NCBI GenBank assembly: GCA_032622095.1
Contig: CP136066.1
Coordinates: 134,945,917-135,009,916 of the forward strand
Direction: 5' to 3'
Length of the DNA: 64,000 bases
From: Siphonodentalium dalli
Taxonomy: Eukaryota > Mollusca > Scaphopoda > Gadilida > Siphonodentaliidae
The position numbers were made by a program, and so were the translations under genes. The notes below the pieces were generated by a model. The model ran no database searches, had not been told where the DNA came from, and was given only the letters and a program-made list of their open reading frames with translations. Within the stretch, counting starts at the first letter, position 1, and the number at the start of each line of letters is the position of its first letter. Below are positions 61,206-64,000 of this stretch, piece after piece.

Positions 61206-61334
61206 GCTTAACCACAGCAGAATTATAGGTAACTTTTCAGGAGTTAGTCTGAAATATGACTTGCATCGGAAATAAAATCTTTATGGACATTGGCCATTGG
61301 ATCATCAAAACAGGATGTTATGTCGCTTGGTGAC

Positions 61335-61368
<34 letters not shown>

Positions 61369-61428
61369 GGTGTTTTTGTTGTTGTTGTTGTTGTTGTGGC
61401 TTAACCACAGCAGAATTATAGGTAACTT
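61206..61428 (-). repeat. Chimeric leader/polyQ fragment, right arm
   Basis: Mirror of 55404-55628: two leader words (inverted here, cttaaccacagcagaattat) flank a (TTG)n tract and the truncated post-polyQ segment. The tract is one codon shorter than in the left arm. Confidence 0.85.
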
Positions 61429-61872
61429 GGGGGTTGGGTGTGGGCTGGTATTATCACGTTGGTCTGTGATTGAGTGTACAAAATCTCTTGTCAAGTGAAC
61501 ACCTGCAGATTATCTATTTTTCTAAACATGGAACATGTCTGAATTTATCATTGGTACAATAGCAGTGATATAATGTTACATCATCGGTGCTACCTGTAGT
61601 TTTCGGCATACAAAATGGTCGTAAGTGTGAATGGAGTGATAAGGGGTTATTACGTAATGTTGTTATAACAATGTCATCAAAGCAATTTGTATAATTGAGT
61701 GTCTCACGACCTGACGTAATATGTATGCATGTTTTTGGCTAACTAATTATCGTGTGAATGACACAGTTTATCAACCTTAATTGATACTAACCCGTTAAAC
61801 AACTATTTCTGCTCAAATCGATATGTTTTCTGAATACCATATAGCTGTGACCGGGGAAATAATAGAATTCAT

Positions 61873-62079
61873 TTGGTAAAGCAAAGGTGTGAAAGACACA
61901 TTGTTAACACCAATGTGGCGTGTGTGATTGCGTGTACATCGCTCATGTTCCATGTAAAAATGGCTGAGATTAAATCATCATTCATTCAATATGACAGTTC
62001 ATTCTGGGGGGTTGTAATTTCGCCTTACAATTTTCGACCGTTAGGGATTCAACATAGTACATTTCAATACTTCCAATAA
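61873..62079 (+). CDS. Hypothetical 68-aa open frame, right arm
   Basis: Mirror of 54753-54959, identical translation. No domain recognised. May be non-coding. Confidence 0.15.
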   Translation: MVKQRCERHIVNTNVACVIACTSLMFHVKMAEIKSSFIQYDSSFWGVVISPYNFRPLGIQHSTFQYFQ

Positions 62080-62446
62080 TTGACGAAAATACACGCCTGT
62101 CATATACTCAATAACTTCATATAGAGATAAGTAAAGAATAAACGCTCTTTATTATTTATGTAAAAAGTAATGGTGTCTATTTTCAGGTATGACAATTATA
62201 TGAACTGCGTCCGTTAAACACTGGAATGTATGCATTCATACCGTTGGTCACAATGTCCAACATTACAGCGACTGTCCATACACATATAATTGGTATAAAG
62301 ATATTTCTAAACATAGATTAATAAATACATTGAAACATTGGTTGAACAAAAAAATAACGAAAGATATTACGCGCAAATAATTTAACATTCGATATTTTTT
62401 AATATCGAGATTATCAGAAACCGAAAAAACTCGTTATAAATTTTTT

Positions 62447-62607
62447 ATTTAAACTTTTTTTTAGAGAAATAATTTTGAGGGTTTTGATAATTTGGAAGTT
62501 TGGAAATTTTTAAATTTTGTGGAAAAAATTAATTTTAGGGTTTTGAAATTTTTTGGAAAAAATAAATTTTGGAATTTTTGAATTTTTTTTTTGGGTTTTG
62601 ATATTTT
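62447..62607. repeat. A/T-rich degenerate tandem near the right end of the palindrome
   Basis: Mirror of 54225-54385. Confidence 0.7.
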
Positions 62608-62687
62608 GGGAATATTTTAGTACAAACAATTTTAGACCCCAAAGATTCTATTTTTAGATGTGACTCTAACGAGCCCCCTATTCTTCT

Positions 62688-62693
62688 CTTAAA
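62688..62693. repeat. Target-site duplication, right (CTTAAA)
   Basis: Matches 54139-54144 and is followed by cagatcaggaag, where the interrupted LINE resumes. Confidence 0.85.
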
Positions 62694-64000
62694 ACAGATC
62701 AGGAAGTTATTTAATGAAAATGAACTAATATACTCACGCCAATCGGGTTTATGCCAGGGCAAAGTACATCTCATCAACTCATAGATCTATATACTCACCT
62801 GTGCCAATCTCTCGACAATGGCTTATATACGTGCTCTACTTTCTGTGATATATCGAACGCATTCGAGAGAGTTTGGCACAGTGGATTGGTACATAAACTG
62901 TCTAGTTATGGAGTGCGAGGGAAACCATTGAAATGGATAGAAAATTATCTAAGTAACCGCCAGCAGCGCGTGTTAGTAAACGACAGCTTTTCTGATTATG
63001 AGATCATCCCAGCGGGCGTCCCTCAAGGTTATTTTAGGACCTTTTCTATTTTTAGTTTACATAAATGACCTACCAGACAACATCAGTTCCGTGACCAGAA
63101 TGTACGCCGACGATACCTGTCTTACAAATAGCCACCACGATCTGAATGAGTTAGCACGGATTATGAATATGGACCTTGAAACCATAGCAACATGGTCAAA
63201 AAATTGGCTGGTCAGCTTTAATCCCTCAAAAACAATGGGCATGTCATATTCATTGATTGGCACCTTTGGTGATATCCCTAACTTAACTTTTAATAGTGAC
63301 ACAATATCATTTGTTGAGACACACAAACACCTTGGTCTTGAGGTCCAATCAAATATGTCGTGGAACAATCATATAAATGCAACTATAAAGAGAGTAGCAT
63401 CCCGCTTATCACAAGTTCACAACTTAGCAAATTTAAATTCCAACTCGACAGGAAGACATTAGAAAATATATATAAAACATATATACTGCCCCTATATGAT
63501 TACTCGGATGTAGTCTGGGCATGCACGCCAAAATATCAATTGGATAAACTTGACCGATTACACATTGATGCAGCCAGAATTGTCAGCGGCCTCACGCGTT
63601 CAGTATCAGATACAGGCATTATGGCAGAAGTCGGCTGCGCGAACTTCATAAATTACAAACTATGTATAACATTGTAAATCAGAGGGCCCCTACTTACCTC
63701 ACAAAAATAATACCACCCAGGATAGCCGATATATCCGAGTATGAATTCAGAAACCCCGAAAATGTTTACACATACTTCAGCACTACAAAAAGTAATTTTT
63801 TCACTCAACAATAAAAGCGTGGAACGACATGCCTTCCGCAATAACAGAAGCTCCGACGATTTTCGATTTTAAAGATTATCTTAGAATAATTGATCCCACC
63901 GATAGACCTCCAATATATTTCTATACAGGTCGTAGGAAATATGATGTATTGCACGCCAGACTAAGAAACTATTGTAGTGATCTTCAGTCTGACAAATTTC
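62694..64000 (+). pseudogene. Third LINE, 3' part: reverse transcriptase palm, thumb and C-terminus
   Basis: Resumes as QIRKLFNENELIYSRQSG, then STSHQLIDLYTHL, the catalytic block FCDISNAFERVWHSGL, GVRGKPLKWIENYLSNRQQR and AGVPQG. After a frameshift near 63030, ILGPFLFLVYINDLP and the intact catalytic MYADDT follow, then WSKNWLVSFNPSKT. Another frameshift near 63400 leads to YILPLYDYSDVVWACTPKYQ and later frames include LHARLRNYCSDLQSDKF, typical of LINE C-termini, continuing beyond base 64000. Decayed by frameshifts as well as by the palindromic insertion. Confidence 0.87.

Larger units (their letters stand above)
54145..62687. mobile_element. 8.5-kb fully palindromic Polinton-like element with two ATPase genes
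   Basis: Left arm 54145-58440 and right arm 58442-62687 are inverted copies centred on 58441 (ggtccgccg-c-cggcggacc). Ends read AGAAGAATAGGGGGCTCG and its mirror, flanked by CTTAAA. The arms differ by 50 nt of length: 3 nt in an outer CAA tract, 3 nt in the CDS CAA tract and 44 nt in the central trinucleotide region. Each arm holds one intact ATPase gene transcribed outward. AG/CT termini with a 6-bp duplication match Polintons/Mavericks, whose usual length is 15-20 kb. No integrase, polymerase B, protease or capsid gene is seen here. Confidence 0.82.

Noticed and set aside
54145-62687. Assembly artefact as explanation of the palindrome
   Set aside because: The two flanks are successive parts of one LINE with a target duplication, and the arms differ in tract length and at a codon; a mis-assembled mirror would not give this.
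54145-62687. Integrase, polymerase B, protease or capsid genes inside the palindrome
   Set aside because: I looked for long frames or family motifs other than the ATPase and found none; the remaining frames are about 70 codons and featureless.

Overview
This looks like a stretch of animal (metazoan) nuclear DNA, AT-rich and built almost wholly of transposable elements, foldback repeats and satellites. The retrotransposon clades (a CR1/Jockey-type LINE with a PHD finger, a Tx1-type L1-superfamily LINE), a tRNA-derived SINE, TTAA-flanked MITEs, a ~160-bp 'ggccataactctatc' tandem repeat and a Polinton-like ATPase element together suggest a marine invertebrate, most likely a mollusc or other lophotrochozoan. 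That placement is inference. The only trace of a cellular gene is one F-box/leucine-rich-repeat exon (7994-8462, minus) with an in-frame stop, cut off by a satellite.

Layout. 1-3276: decayed CR1/Jockey-type LINE on the minus strand with a TTAA MITE inserted in it. 3277-9780: a perfect 168-bp hairpin, poly-G tracts, degenerate minisatellites, a ~175-bp satellite and the F-box/LRR remnant. 9781-15300: MITEs, a SINE, and a 21-bp minisatellite. 15330-19805: three 1,044-bp tandem units (the first deleted) followed by a ~145-bp degenerate tandem. 20426-25109: a palindromic TTAA MITE interrupted by a decayed Tx1-type LINE. 27690-33018: a four-level nest, in which a minisatellite-bearing arm holds a Harbinger-like element, which holds a ~160-bp tandem element, which holds a piggyBac-like element. 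35728-44113: two adjacent inverted-repeat structures whose arms carry ~45-bp minisatellite arrays. 44481-48423: five tandem units of 0.71-0.90 kb. 49690-51965: another single minisatellite arm.

The most interesting object is at 54145-62687: an 8.5-kb element that is almost entirely one palindrome (arms of about 4.3 kb, centre at 58441). It begins 5'-AG, ends CT-3', is flanked by CTTAAA on both sides, and splits the reverse transcriptase of a third LINE (52681-54138 and 62694-64000). Each arm carries an intact, divergently transcribed ~580-codon gene for a zinc-finger/polyglutamine/P-loop ATPase resembling the FtsK-HerA-type packaging ATPases of Polintons and adintoviruses. I found no integrase, DNA polymerase B, protease or capsid gene. 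It looks like a two-headed, non-autonomous derivative of a Polinton-type element, comparable in shape to a snap-back defective genome of a linear DNA virus. The arms differ by 50 nt of trinucleotide-repeat length and at least one substitution, so insertion was recent or the arms are homogenised.
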